From contig NZ_WHVW01000016.1 of assembly GCF_009651005.1 (NCBI RefSeq), positions 1 to 64,000 of the forward strand: a DNA stretch of 64,000 nucleotides, in the 5' to 3' direction. Positions 15,042-22,880 of the stretch are shown piece after piece. The notes beneath the pieces are model-generated. The model saw only the letters and a list, made by a program, of their open reading frames with translations, ran no database searches and was not told where the DNA came from. This DNA comes from Sporosarcina obsidiansis. Lineage in GTDB: Bacteria > Bacillota > Bacilli > Bacillales_A > Planococcaceae. Position 1 is the first letter of the stretch; each line of letters starts with the position of its first letter. The translations under genes were made by a program, and so were the position numbers.

Positions 15042-15075
15042 CAAGAAAAAACACCCGTTTTCACAACGAGTGTTT
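15042..15075 (-). terminator. terminator of ypjP
   Basis: On the minus strand AAACACTCGTT pairs with AACGGGTGTTT (15049-15059 and 15065-15075) with one mismatch, and is followed by TTTTTCTT. It starts about 9 nt after the ypjP stop. Confidence 0.7.
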
Positions 15076-15083
15076 CAACATTT

Positions 15084-15680
15084 TTAGGACAACCATTTCG
15101 GCGGTGTGTTTTTACTCCAATAAATATCACCTAACGTATGGTGTGCGGTAAATCCATCATCCGCCGTGTGATAATGGAAATTGTAGAAATAGCCGTCTTG
15201 TGGACGTTTTTCCGTGCGTACGTGAAAACGAATGACGTCCTGCTCTGCCGTTTTATCATACACATGAAAAATCTTTTCTGCGTAGTCGCCAGATGGTTGT
15301 TCAGTAATCGCTAGACGACGTTCCGCTGCATTATGTAAGGTAGTCTGAATCACCGCTTCTATTCTTGGGAAAATCTCCGTATCAAATTCATCCTGAATGA
15401 CCGGTCCAATGCGTTGGCCAAATTTTTCATAAGTCAACAGACGCGCATGATCCAGCAATTGGTCTTCATCCGAATGAATGGGATAATCCGGTGTAGATAA
15501 AATATCTGATGGCGAATCGTCTAATTCAATGGAATACTGTGAATCTCCTGTCGTCGAATCCGTCTCATTCGGCTCATCTTTCGACTGGAAATTCAACCAA
15601 ATTTCATGATTCGGTGTAATGGCCCCAAGCGTCAACACCGCGACCGATGCGATCATAAACCGCTGCAACCATTGCTTCAT
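15084..15680 (-). CDS. ypjP: YpjP-like exported/membrane-anchored protein
   Basis: A 198-residue protein with one N-terminal hydrophobic helix (about 8-24), an acidic spacer and a conserved C-terminal domain ending NTPPKWLS, which I recognise from Bacillus YpjP. Function unknown. Order ypjP-ypiP-brxB on one strand matches B. subtilis, where dfrA and thyA lie on the downstream side of ypjP; here that side is occupied by the prophage. Last host gene before the prophage. Confidence 0.8.
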   Translation of the reverse strand: MKQWLQRFMIASVAVLTLGAITPNHEIWLNFQSKDEPNETDSTTGDSQYSIELDDSPSDILSTPDYPIHSDEDQLLDHARLLTYEKFGQRIGPVIQDEFDTEIFPRIEAVIQTTLHNAAERRLAITEQPSGDYAEKIFHVYDKTAEQDVIRFHVRTEKRPQDGYFYNFHYHTADDGFTAHHTLGDIYWSKNTPPKWLS

Positions 15681-15870
15681 ACTATCACTCCCTTCAAAAT
15701 TTCGTCATACATCCTACTAACCTATACGAAAAGCTGGACAAAAGGTTTCTTCTTTCTGTAATTCATTGTACAATAAAGTGAAACTTCAATCAGCATTTTC
15801 ACAAAAAGTTCGTTGATTGCAAGTTAAGCGGAATTCAACCAACCAACACGCAGGATAAAGGAGGTCGCAC

Positions 15871-15948
15871 CAATGGACGTTAACTTCCTACTAGGAATCG
15901 GAATGCTCTTACTGACTCTATACTTGAGCTCCTTGAACTTCACACATT
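15871..15948 (+). CDS. 25-aa hydrophobic peptide
   Basis: Frame MDVNFLLGIGMLLLTLYLSS plus five more residues (LNFTH). It is preceded by AAAGGAGGTCGCACCA, an ideal ribosome site, and followed 20-60 nt later by a very strong terminator, so it is a complete small unit between ypjP and ypiP. One membrane helix fills almost the whole peptide. Function unknown. Confidence 0.55.
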
Positions 15949-15970
15949 AATTAAGAGCTCGACTCATGCG

Positions 15971-16011
15971 AAAAAGACTGTACAAGCTACTATGGCTTGT
16001 ACAGTCTTTTT
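15971..16011. terminator. strong bidirectional terminator
   Basis: AAAAAGACTGTACAAGC and GCTTGTACAGTCTTTTT pair perfectly over 17 bp around TACTATG. It ends both the 25-aa peptide unit and the ypiP-brxB operon. Confidence 0.9.
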
Positions 16012-16018
16012 CAATTGC

Positions 16019-16798
16019 TTATTTCTCCAACACACCGTAATGTACTTTCGTATATGGACGGATTTGCTGAATGAAGCCAAAACGCGCAAACATGGGCGAT
16101 TGGTAATGATCTTTCAATACTACACGCCGCCTACATACACGCAAAGCCTCCGCCACCCATTCTTCCGTCAAACTATACGATGCCCCGATCTCGCGCAACG
16201 TTTCAAAGTTGGAAGACTCTTCAATTGGCGTCGTAAACATCGGATCTAAAAACACTACGTCACGCGAACTAGTCGGGCAAGATTTTAAAAACTCTACAGC
16301 TTCCGAATGAATCACGTCAATCCGCTCCATCGCTTCCTGCAGCAAAGGGAAATCAATTGGAAAACTACGTAGCCCTGTCTTCGTCAAAAAAGCCACAACC
16401 GCATCTGCTTCGATTCCCTCTACCTTGCCGTCTGCTCCTACCACACTGGATGCAATGATCGCATCCGATCCAAGACCTAACGTACAATCTAGAAACGAAT
16501 CACCCGCCACTAACGCTGCTGCTTCGATTAACGGGTCTGTTTCTCCTTTTACTAGACGTTTCAGACGATATGTCGCAGAATTCGGGTGAAAAAAGAACGC
16601 TTCATCGGTGCCACGACGATAAAACGAATAGCGGTCCTTCCCCGCTACGAGAACATCACTTTCATAGATGCCCTGCAGTTTGGAAATGGACCGCTTGTTT
16701 CGTTCGACAATAGGGGCCTGTAAACAGTCTGCCGCCTCTTGCAACAAAACTACAGACTGCTCATCAGGTCTCCCCGCTGTCGTAATGATCACGTTCAC
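16019..16798 (-). CDS. ypiP: YpiP-like class I methyltransferase
   Basis: A 259-residue SAM-dependent methyltransferase. Motif I is FLDCTLGLGSDAIIAS (about 103-118), and a catalytic-region motif FLDPMF (about 190-195) follows; RsmJ-type N-terminus (ITTAGRPDE). The substrate is probably RNA, by similarity of fold to RsmJ, but this is not shown. The start overlaps the brxB stop by 4 nt, so they form one operon, as in Bacillus. Confidence 0.82.
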   Translation of the reverse strand: MNVIITTAGRPDEQSVVLLQEAADCLQAPIVERNKRSISKLQGIYESDVLVAGKDRYSFYRRGTDEAFFFHPNSATYRLKRLVKGETDPLIEAAALVAGDSFLDCTLGLGSDAIIASSVVGADGKVEGIEADAVVAFLTKTGLRSFPIDFPLLQEAMERIDVIHSEAVEFLKSCPTSSRDVVFLDPMFTTPIEESSNFETLREIGASYSLTEEWVAEALRVCRRRVVLKDHYQSPMFARFGFIQQIRPYTKVHYGVLEK

Positions 16799-17226
16799 TG
16801 ACTCACAACATTCGTCAAGACATCGACGAGGTGATCTTTAATTTGTTCTTTCTCAAATTTCTCAATTTGTTCACGTGGCACGAAGTAGACCAACTTGCCT
16901 TGATCCCAAATCGCAATCGATGGTGAACTTGGTGGAATTTCTGGGAAGTGCGCACGTAATGCTTCCGTCGCTTCCTTATCTTGTCCAGCAAATACCGTTA
17001 ATAAATGATCTGGCTTCACTTCCGCAACTGCTTCGCGAACGGCTGGGCGTGCCAAACCTGCTGCACAACCACAGACTGAGTTAATCACGATGATGGCCGA
17101 GCCTTCTAACTCTCTTAGTGTATCTTCTACTGCTTCTGCTGTTGTGAGTTCGGTGAAACCTGCATTTGTTAGTTCTTCGCGCATGGGGGTTACGATTCCG
17201 CGCATGTATTCGTCGTATGCGTTCAT
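16795..17226 (-). CDS. brxB: bacilliredoxin BrxB (YphP)
   Basis: A 143-residue thioredoxin-fold protein of the DUF1094/UPF0403 family with the active-site CGC in SVCGCAAGLARP (about residues 50-61). It removes bacillithiol from mixed disulfides on proteins, which implies that the organism makes bacillithiol. First gene of the brxB-ypiP operon; 323 nt of gene-poor DNA separate it from the divergent toxin-antitoxin pair. Confidence 0.92.
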   Translation of the reverse strand: MNAYDEYMRGIVTPMREELTNAGFTELTTAEAVEDTLRELEGSAIIVINSVCGCAAGLARPAVREAVAEVKPDHLLTVFAGQDKEATEALRAHFPEIPPSSPSIAIWDQGKLVYFVPREQIEKFEKEQIKDHLVDVLTNVVSQ

Positions 17227-17484
17227 TGGTGATCTCCGCCTTTCTTGGGGGTGAAAAATATTTGTTTGGTGCTTCTTTTTAATAGTATAGGATTGGGGGG
17301 ATTATTTCACGTGATTGAGATGGTGGTACTGATTTTGTGTATAAAGATAATAAATATCTTGAGGTTTATACACTTTACATACGTTAAATAAGAAATACAT
17401 TTGTTAGGGTAATCATTAATCTCAAAAACTTTAGGTACGTGTTATTGAGATGCAGCTTTACGTGCGATACGTCAAATATTATGT

Positions 17485-17534
17485 TATAATTAGGTATATA
17501 TTTTGGTCCCCACACCGACTATAAGCATATAGTC
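17485..17534 (+). promoter_or_regulatory. promoter and palindromic operator of the toxin-antitoxin operon
   Basis: TATAAT (17485-17490) is followed by the palindrome GACTATA-AGCA-TATAGTC (17517-17534), ending 6 nt before the ribosome site AGAGGTG. Palindromes here are typical autoregulation sites of type II toxin-antitoxin systems. The rest of 17227-17484 holds nothing I can identify. Confidence 0.55.
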
Positions 17535-17549
17535 AAAAGAGGTGATAGC

Positions 17550-17753
17550 ATGAATTGGGATAATGAATACCAGTCCAGTAACTCGAATAATGAACGGCAG
17601 AATGGAGAAGATTACATGGTCGTAAATGAAAAGGAGTTGCAAAATATGAATAAGATTAAACAAAAAAAGGATAAGGATAAAGTTCGTGAAGCACTAATTC
17701 AAGCATCTATCAAAGATAATTATGAACTATTAAAGCGTCTTTCAAAAAACTAA
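17550..17753 (+). CDS. probable antitoxin of the Doc-type system
   Basis: A 67-residue charged protein: a disordered N-terminus (MNWDNEYQSSNSNNERQNGE), then a lysine-rich helical C-terminus (KDKDKVREALIQASIKDNYE). AGAGGTG precedes its ATG. It is 3 nt upstream of the Doc toxin, the usual antitoxin position. It does not resemble classical Phd, so the call rests mainly on context. Confidence 0.6.
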   Translation: MNWDNEYQSSNSNNERQNGEDYMVVNEKELQNMNKIKQKKDKDKVREALIQASIKDNYELLKRLSKN

Positions 17754-17756
17754 TCG

Positions 17757-18179
17757 ATGATGAATGAAATTTTATATTTAGACAAAGAAGATATAATCGA
17801 ATCACACTTGGCTGGTTTCCGACAATTTGGCGGAAAAACATATGGAATCGATGAATCATGTGTTGAAAAGCGTGTGATTGAACCACAAACATCATACTGG
17901 GGAGAAGAGCAATACCCAGGTCTATTCCGGAAAGCAGCTGTGTACATGTACCGAATTACAATTTCCCATTGTTTTTCAGACGGTAATAAAAGGGTAGCGT
18001 TTCTTTGTACTGACTTATTCCTAAGATATAATCAATTTAAATTCTCCGCCACCACTGATGAACTCTATGATTTTTGTTTGCGAATAGCCAATCATGCGAC
18101 TAGACCTGATCTTGATATTATCGAGGAATGGATTCGATCTAATACAGTTCCATTTACTTTAGAAGAACCCTACAATTAA
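17757..18179 (+). CDS. doc: Doc-type (Fic fold) toxin
   Basis: A 140-residue protein with the Doc signature H71-x-F73-x-D75-G-N77-K78-R79 in ISHCFSDGNKRVAFL. Doc phosphorylates elongation factor Tu and stops translation. GGKTYGIDESCVEKRVIEPQ (about 25-44) matches the substrate-binding beta hairpin of the family. No Shine-Dalgarno sequence is seen before ATGATG, so expression probably depends on coupling to the antitoxin, keeping the toxin low. The terminator stem reuses the last codons. Confidence 0.88.
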   Translation: MMNEILYLDKEDIIESHLAGFRQFGGKTYGIDESCVEKRVIEPQTSYWGEEQYPGLFRKAAVYMYRITISHCFSDGNKRVAFLCTDLFLRYNQFKFSATTDELYDFCLRIANHATRPDLDIIEEWIRSNTVPFTLEEPYN

Positions 18180-18220
18180 CTTTTGACTGAACATTAGTTA
18201 ATTGTAGGGTTCTTCTTTTT
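18162..18220 (+). terminator. very strong terminator overlapping the doc stop codon
   Basis: GAAGAACCCTACAATTAAC (18162-18180) and GTTAATTGTAGGGTTCTTC (18197-18215) are perfect 19-bp arms, followed by TTTTT. The left arm contains the last codons and the stop of doc. Confidence 0.9.
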
Positions 18221-18451
18221 TGGTTTACGAACGTACGCTTGTGTATCATATTTTCGTTTGTTACTTACATAGGTACTTAATTTTCCTGCAGTTCATCATT
18301 TTTTTTAGAGGAAAGAAAAACAGATTACGTAAAAGCGATAGATTTACTAATAACTATTATTATTATTATTATTTCAAGACTTGATACTATACACTCTTCT
18401 AACCCTTTCATTTAATGGTATATTATTACCAGATCTTTGATTTGTATGAAA

Positions 18452-18745
18452 TTAACAGCCTTCGCTCTTTAATCTTTCATAAAAATATTCTAGACCTTTT
18501 TCAGTAACAAAAGTTTGATGACGCGGATATGACCTACAATCCCTAGCGATAACCTCTTCTGAAAAGTATACTAGATACTTATGCTTTACTGCTTTGTTAG
18601 TTGGAAGTTTTATATCACCGCTAGTTACATAGAGTAACCCCCACTCCAGTAACTTTTTACGTAATTGCTTTTGAGTGATCTTAAAACCTCTTTCTGTAAT
18701 TTGTTCCACTACTTCTTTGAATGTTAGGAAATTATATTTCTCCAA
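18452..18745 (-). CDS. stand-alone KilAC-like phage regulatory protein
   Basis: A 97-residue winged-helix protein: KITQKQLRKKLLEWGLLYVT (about 22-41), then LPTNKAVKHKY, then TFVTEKGLEYFYERLKSEGC at the end. This pattern (helix-turn-helix, a short block ending in threonines, then T-x-K-G-x-x-x-x-x-x-L-L/K) is that of the KilAC domain at the C-terminus of phage antirepressors. Starts at TTG with AGGAG 9 nt upstream. It lies outside the prophage, with no other phage gene, and may be a relic or a domesticated regulator. Confidence 0.5.
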   Translation of the reverse strand: MEKYNFLTFKEVVEQITERGFKITQKQLRKKLLEWGLLYVTSGDIKLPTNKAVKHKYLVYFSEEVIARDCRSYPRHQTFVTEKGLEYFYERLKSEGC

Positions 18746-19002
18746 ACGAATCGTCTCCTTTTCCTAATAGTTGATATGGGTGTTAACAAACTCTTCTACC
18801 TTTGCTAATAAAAATCCAATTCTAAATAAATTTCTTTTTGAACTCATGTTAGTCATGAAATAAAGCAATTTAACTAAATATCTTCTCCTAAACCTTGATA
18901 ATTGGTAGATAATCTTAGTTCTATCATACCATCATTTGGATTCTTTTTTTATATTAATAGACAAAATTTACAGACGCATCCTTTTATGTAATTGAAATTA
19001 AA

Positions 19003-19049
19003 AAATAACCCCTATTTATGTCAACTAGCAATATAAATAAGGGTTATTT
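19003..19049. repeat. long AT-rich hairpin
   Basis: AAATAACCCCTATTTAT (19003-19019) pairs with ATAAATAAGGGTTATTT (19033-19049) at 16 of 17 positions. It lies between divergent units in otherwise featureless DNA (18746-19130) and may be a bidirectional terminator. Confidence 0.5.
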
Positions 19050-19135
19050 GAATGTAGAGTGCCATTAATAAAAAATCATAAATATTCATCACGCAAGTAT
19101 TTCTTTCACAATGTATTTCTGCTTCAGTTTTAATA

Positions 19136-19185
19136 AGAACATACGTTTCTTTATTATATCATTTCCCCAGCTAGAATGGTATAAT
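19136..19185 (+). promoter_or_regulatory. LexA-like box and extended -10 promoter of the Hol_Tox gene
   Basis: AGAACATACGTTTC (19136-19149) matches CGAACRNRYGTTYC at 13 of 14 positions. TGG-TATAAT (19177-19185) is an extended -10 element with no good -35. The toxin could therefore be SOS-induced, like several type I toxins. Confidence 0.55.
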
Positions 19186-19220
19186 TAATAGACAGTGACA
19201 TATAGCGGATGGGCGGTTGG

Positions 19221-19242
19221 CACTCCCTTTTGAAAGGGGGTG
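19221..19242 (+). promoter_or_regulatory. hairpin sequestering the toxin ribosome site
   Basis: CACTCCCTTT and AAAGGGGGTG pair around TG. The right arm contains the AAAGGGGG ribosome site 6 nt before the toxin ATG, so translation would be blocked in the folded transcript, a known property of type I toxin mRNAs. Confidence 0.6.
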
Positions 19243-19247
19243 TTTAT

Positions 19248-19358
19248 ATGGTGACATACGAAGCAATGAACATGTTATTCCAATTTGGGATGTTCCTCGC
19301 GACAGCGGCAACAGCCATTGTAGCGATGATTGCTTTATACACCAACAGAAAAAAGTAA
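19248..19358 (+). CDS. Hol_Tox-family type I toxin (small holin-like peptide)
   Basis: A 36-residue peptide, MVTYEAMNMLFQFGMFLATA followed by ATAIVAMIALYTNRKK. One membrane helix with a basic tail and the Y-E/Q-A-x-x-x-x-x-F-G-x-F start is the pattern of putative holin-like toxins (PF16935). Their antisense RNA normally overlaps the 3' end; the downstream conserved block (19359-19486) with several short hairpins matches this layout. Probable action: membrane depolarisation. Confidence 0.75.
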   Translation: MVTYEAMNMLFQFGMFLATAATAIVAMIALYTNRKK

Positions 19359-19456
19359 CCACCCACCGCTGACGACCATGAAAGCAGGGTAGTTACTTCT
19401 TATGAAAACTCCTTGATCACTGGCCAACCGCTCTTCTAGCGGGTGTCAGCTGTATT

Positions 19457-19486
19457 GACTGGGTGTTGTCGCACCCGGTCTTTTTT
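19457..19486 (+). terminator. terminator of the Hol_Tox locus
   Basis: GACTGGGTG (19457-19465) pairs with CACCCGGTC (19472-19480), followed by six T. From 19490 to 19725 I see no gene. Confidence 0.75.
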
Positions 19487-19725
19487 AGTATATGTTCAGT
19501 TTATCACATTTATACGAATTCTACACCTTGGTAAACTTTTAAAATTTATATTTGCGAAAGTAGATAAGGAACCATCGTAGTTCAATAAACAAATATACTA
19601 ATTTTCCACGATTATTAACTTTCATTCACTTTTAGCAAAGGAAACTTTTGTTTCGTGCGTTTAGATTATCATTATACGATGGTACCTTCAATTGGTGTCA
19701 CTAGCTATCCCCTTTACTTAAACAG

Positions 19726-20721
19726 TCATGATTTTTTCTTACCTTTGCCTACCTGCTCCTGAAAGTTTTCTTTATCCTTTCTTCGTTCGTTAAAAAACAC
19801 CCATCCAGCGAACACTGTTACTGCAATCATAAACAGGTAAACAAACGATTCCCAGAATAGGAGTGTCTGGATCACATCCCATATAGAAGCACCGCGGACA
19901 AATACATCGTATGGATCAGCGTTGCGATACACGATAGGCAGCTTGTCTCCGATATCGTATTGCTGATAGGTATGTCTCGTCACGTCTTTTACCAGCTGAA
20001 TATTATGCCCTGCCTGATCTTGGAAGGAAATGGTCAGTTCATAAATCGAATCTTCATATTTGCGATAACTAGTATCTGAAAACCGATCGAAAATCATGGC
20101 TTCCGTCTCCGTTTTTCCGATGGGCTGCAATTTTCGAATGAAATTCCATAAAAAGCGTCCGAAGAAGATTGAAAAAATCAGGAGCACGACGCCTACAATC
20201 CGCCACGCTCTTTGTTTTTCATTCCCTTTTCTTTTCCTTCTTCTTTTCTTTTTCCGTTTCTTCTGTCGTTTCCCATATGTCTTTTTTTCCAACCGATCGA
20301 ATCCAGGAATAGATAGCACCAATGCAACTAGGCAACAAAAAGCTAGGAACCCGAATATGGAAATGGCGAACAGGTAAAACAAACTATCAAAGATAAAATC
20401 ACGGATCGTCGAAAAGTTTTTCGAGCCTGTCGAGTATCCGCTGATAGAATCTCCAATTTGGATCTCTTCGATCTGACTTTTGGAAATTCGGTTGAGGTAA
20501 GGGGATTCCTCTCCTCCTGGCAGTATGACCCGCACATAATACGAGGGGGGCCTAAATAAGCTCTTTGCTCCTGATTTCTCAACGACGATTGCGTTTTCCG
20601 GTTCAGCCGAAGAGATATCGTACTCTTCCATGTACGAGTCCACCATGATCCATGTAAGAAGACTAAATAATAAGGTGATGGCCGCCATCCCTGCTAATTC
20701 TTTTACACTTTCCATATTCAC
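19726..20721 (-). CDS. DUF3592-like membrane protein
   Basis: A 331-residue protein with membrane helices near residues 10-27, 115-140, 175-195 and 285-310. Between them lie two extracytoplasmic domains of similar type (YYVRVILPGGEESPYLN and ISFQDQAGHNIQLVKDVTRH, each followed by IGDSISGYS or IGDKLPIVYR), typical of DUF3592 proteins. A very basic cytoplasmic loop (KRQKKRKKKRRRKRKG, about 152-167) separates the halves. Role unknown. Preceded by GAGGAGTG. Confidence 0.6.
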   Translation of the reverse strand: MNMESVKELAGMAAITLLFSLLTWIMVDSYMEEYDISSAEPENAIVVEKSGAKSLFRPPSYYVRVILPGGEESPYLNRISKSQIEEIQIGDSISGYSTGSKNFSTIRDFIFDSLFYLFAISIFGFLAFCCLVALVLSIPGFDRLEKKTYGKRQKKRKKKRRRKRKGNEKQRAWRIVGVVLLIFSIFFGRFLWNFIRKLQPIGKTETEAMIFDRFSDTSYRKYEDSIYELTISFQDQAGHNIQLVKDVTRHTYQQYDIGDKLPIVYRNADPYDVFVRGASIWDVIQTLLFWESFVYLFMIAVTVFAGWVFFNERRKDKENFQEQVGKGKKKS

Positions 20722-20904
20722 ACTCCTCGAACTCTAAAGAATATAGGTGTAGATTAGTAGATACCTAACTAGCTACTTTATAATAATATACCTGGTCCTT
20801 ACACAAATTTGAAACATTGCACGTCCTACTTCTTTTCCACACTGGCAGAAATATCATTTTCATTTAAAATAAAATTTTCGACTTGGACTTGCCATGCATG
20901 TAAC

Positions 20905-21005
20905 ATGATACGCAAAAAAGTAACCATCCGCCGCTACCCAAGTAGGTGAGATGATTACTTTTTAAAACTTTTCTTCTACTAGCCAACTGTGTTTTCTATT
21001 GTTGC
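20905..21005 (+). pseudogene. decayed second Hol_Tox toxin/antisense locus
   Basis: AAAAAAGTAACCATCCGCCG followed by a GATTACTT-type arm and ACTAGCCAACTG copies the region around and after the toxin stop at 19350-19430 (AAAAAAGTAACCACCCACCG ... ACTGGCCAACCG). No toxin frame survives upstream. It is a relic of a former duplicate. Confidence 0.6.
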
Positions 21006-21013
21006 GAGCATAA

Positions 21014-21235
21014 TTATATTTTTTCATTTATTCTAGAATTTGAAATGTTTTTTTGCGCATCTTGAGTTCTTAATTTATTGGAAAATACTTGTTCCGCATA
21101 GCTTGGATTTGTTAATTGTTTGTATCGATCTGTAGCTGCTGAGGTGGATTCATTTATTTTTTTATTGTTTCTAATTGGTTGGAAATTCTTCAATGCGTCA
21201 GAAACTGTACTTGAACCGAAAAATTTAAGAAACAT
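21014..21235 (-). CDS. 73-aa protein of unknown function
   Basis: A basic, polar protein starting MFLKFFGSSTVSDALKNFQP. No signal peptide or membrane helix. GAGGCGG precedes the ATG. It follows the 327-residue membrane protein by 21 nt and is probably co-transcribed with it. AT-rich composition suggests acquired DNA. Confidence 0.5.
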   Translation of the reverse strand: MFLKFFGSSTVSDALKNFQPIRNNKKINESTSAATDRYKQLTNPSYAEQVFSNKLRTQDAQKNISNSRINEKI

Positions 21236-21256
21236 CTAAATCCGCCTCCTTTCTTA

Positions 21257-22240
21257 TTATTGTAACAAACTATCTAGCATTAATAAAATGTGATCTTCTG
21301 AAGGTATTACACGCTTATCAATAATCGTATGTAAAATAAAATCAAAATCCCCTTCTGCCTCGCAGATAAGTTTAAAATGTAGGTCTACGTATCGTCTATG
21401 TTGCTTTTCCTTATGCGTGTTAATATAGTCTTCCATATAAATATTGTTTGAGTTTATCTTCTCTATATGTACTGTTTTAGCGTTTTTTATAAAAATATTT
21501 AGAGAAGGCACTTTATAAAAAACGGTTGAATAATGAACAGATTTAAACAGCTTCTTTTTTTGTATTTTCACTTTCCACTTTCCGATAGCTTCACTTATAT
21601 TTTGTTCATACCACTGGTTATTTTCACCTTCATACTTTTCACGATAATAATTATTAAAGTAGTAAAAAAACATTTGCGCTGTATATTTGTCCATCTTCAT
21701 TTGATTTAATTTATTAATGTCATACCCTACATTAACATTATTTATATTAGCTATAATATTTTTTTGTATCCACTCATCTAATACTATGGGTACTTTAATT
21801 TTTGTTGGAGTTAATTTATTGATTTTTGCGTACTTAGAACGCACATCAAAGACCATATTAAATTCATACAAACTATCTTCAGCTATCGTATGTCGTTCAA
21901 TCCTAAATAAACGGATCCCAATAATCCCATCAGTGCTTTTCAACCGACTTTCTGCTTTTCTTTTTAGTTTATGAATTACTTGTGCAGTTGGATCATCAAA
22001 TTCATCCAAAAACTTATATTTAAACCGAAACGTAAAAAAGGGTTCTACTAATATCACACCTAAGATAATCATCGTTCCAGCAACAAAAAATCCCAAATAA
22101 AACGATTTAGCGAAAACTGGGGTTACACTAATCCAGTTCACAATAGACGCTGTTGCCATCCCAATTATCAATAGTAATATAAAAAATGAAATCGAGGCTT
22201 TCTTTGAATTGAAAATAAGTAAACGTACTCTCTCCCACAT
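21257..22240 (-). CDS. membrane protein of unknown function
   Basis: A 327-residue protein with two N-terminal membrane helices (about 15-37 and 45-67) and a long cytoplasmic, mostly beta/alpha soluble part (FRFKYKFLDEFDD onward). No catalytic motif seen. With the downstream 73-aa gene it forms an AT-rich two-gene unit flanked by repeat relics, a setting often seen for accessory or defence genes; that role is only a guess. Confidence 0.6.
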   Translation of the reverse strand: MWERVRLLIFNSKKASISFFILLLIIGMATASIVNWISVTPVFAKSFYLGFFVAGTMIILGVILVEPFFTFRFKYKFLDEFDDPTAQVIHKLKRKAESRLKSTDGIIGIRLFRIERHTIAEDSLYEFNMVFDVRSKYAKINKLTPTKIKVPIVLDEWIQKNIIANINNVNVGYDINKLNQMKMDKYTAQMFFYYFNNYYREKYEGENNQWYEQNISEAIGKWKVKIQKKKLFKSVHYSTVFYKVPSLNIFIKNAKTVHIEKINSNNIYMEDYINTHKEKQHRRYVDLHFKLICEAEGDFDFILHTIIDKRVIPSEDHILLMLDSLLQ

Positions 22241-22339
22241 TTTTTATTAACTCCAATGCTATGTTGAATTTTTTCTTAACTACTAGTTGAACGCATAATC
22301 CACCTTCAGACCCGTAAGCCGTTACAGTGCAATCCATTT

Positions 22340-22625
22340 TACTAAACGTGATGCAGAATCCATCTTCTATCTCGAATTCTATTAATTTTATTGTATCATT
22401 TGTTTAGACCATACGAGAGAATAAATTCTCACTGTTCCAACTGAGTGTAGTTCAGATGGATGTGATTCGTCAAAACAGGGAAATTGAATTATACTCGAGT
22501 ACAGAGTCGATAGGTATCATGATGTTGTTAGGGAAAATTGAATTTTGCTAGCGATTTTGGGGAAGAAAATGAATTTTAATAGTAACTGTTTAGACGTAGT
22601 CATGTCCTTGAAAGCTTTTAAAAAA
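22340..22625 (-). repeat. relic of the Rpn 5' flanking region (copy 1)
   Basis: Shares several blocks in the same order with 39870-40110 and 48630-48870: a 'cagaatccatc..tctcgaattct.ttaatt' block, then GTGTAGT, ATTCGTCAAAACAGGGAAAT, GTCGATAGGTATCA and ATTGAATTTTG. In the 48-kb copy this DNA lies immediately upstream of an Rpn nuclease gene; here no nuclease gene remains. Confidence 0.6.
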
Positions 22626-22694
22626 GAAAACGCTCCCTTATGCATTCAAGTAACTCCTACAAAACCGATGAATCCGCTGTTTCGTTCATAATTT

Positions 22695-22822
22695 TTCACC
22701 ACCTGAATTGCCTTTTGAGGATTTAGGATTTAGTATTTAAAATACTATGATAAATATCTAGACGTAAAACAACCCTGATTGTTTATACTTTCATGCGGTT
22801 TCTCATGCTTTAAATTAAAATT
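22695..22822. repeat. left direct repeat bracketing the catabolic island
   Basis: Diverged copy of 30150-30251. Shared blocks: TTCAC-ACCT-ATTGCC, ATAAAATACTAT or TTAAAATACTAT, TGTTTATAC, GTTTCTCAT and CTTTA-ATTAA-ATT, in the same order and orientation, with two gaps. Confidence 0.6.
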
Positions 22823-22824
22823 AA

Positions 22825-22871
22825 GGTACTAGGTCCCGAAACAATTCAGAATTGTGCGGGGACCTGGTACC
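22825..22871. repeat. GGTACC-family hairpin (copy A), terminator of the symporter gene
   Basis: GGTACTAGGTCCC (22825-22837) pairs with GGGACCTGGTACC (22859-22871), with an inner ACAATTC/GAATTGT stem. It sits 10 nt past the symporter stop. Related copies at 30076, 38464 and 39651. Confidence 0.75.
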
Positions 22872-22880
22872 TTATGAATT

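Noticed and set aside
18228..18241. CGAACGTACGCTTG, LexA-like
   Set aside because: Only 12/14 with a mismatch in the GTT core, and no gene starts downstream on either strand.
18355..18375. ATT trinucleotide run
   Set aside because: Short simple-sequence tract; nothing else repeats and no CRISPR-like spacing.
22128..22337. 69-codon minus-strand frame overlapping the start of the 327-aa membrane protein
   Set aside because: Overlaps the better-supported gene by over 100 nt in another frame; its start lies in an Rpn flank relic.
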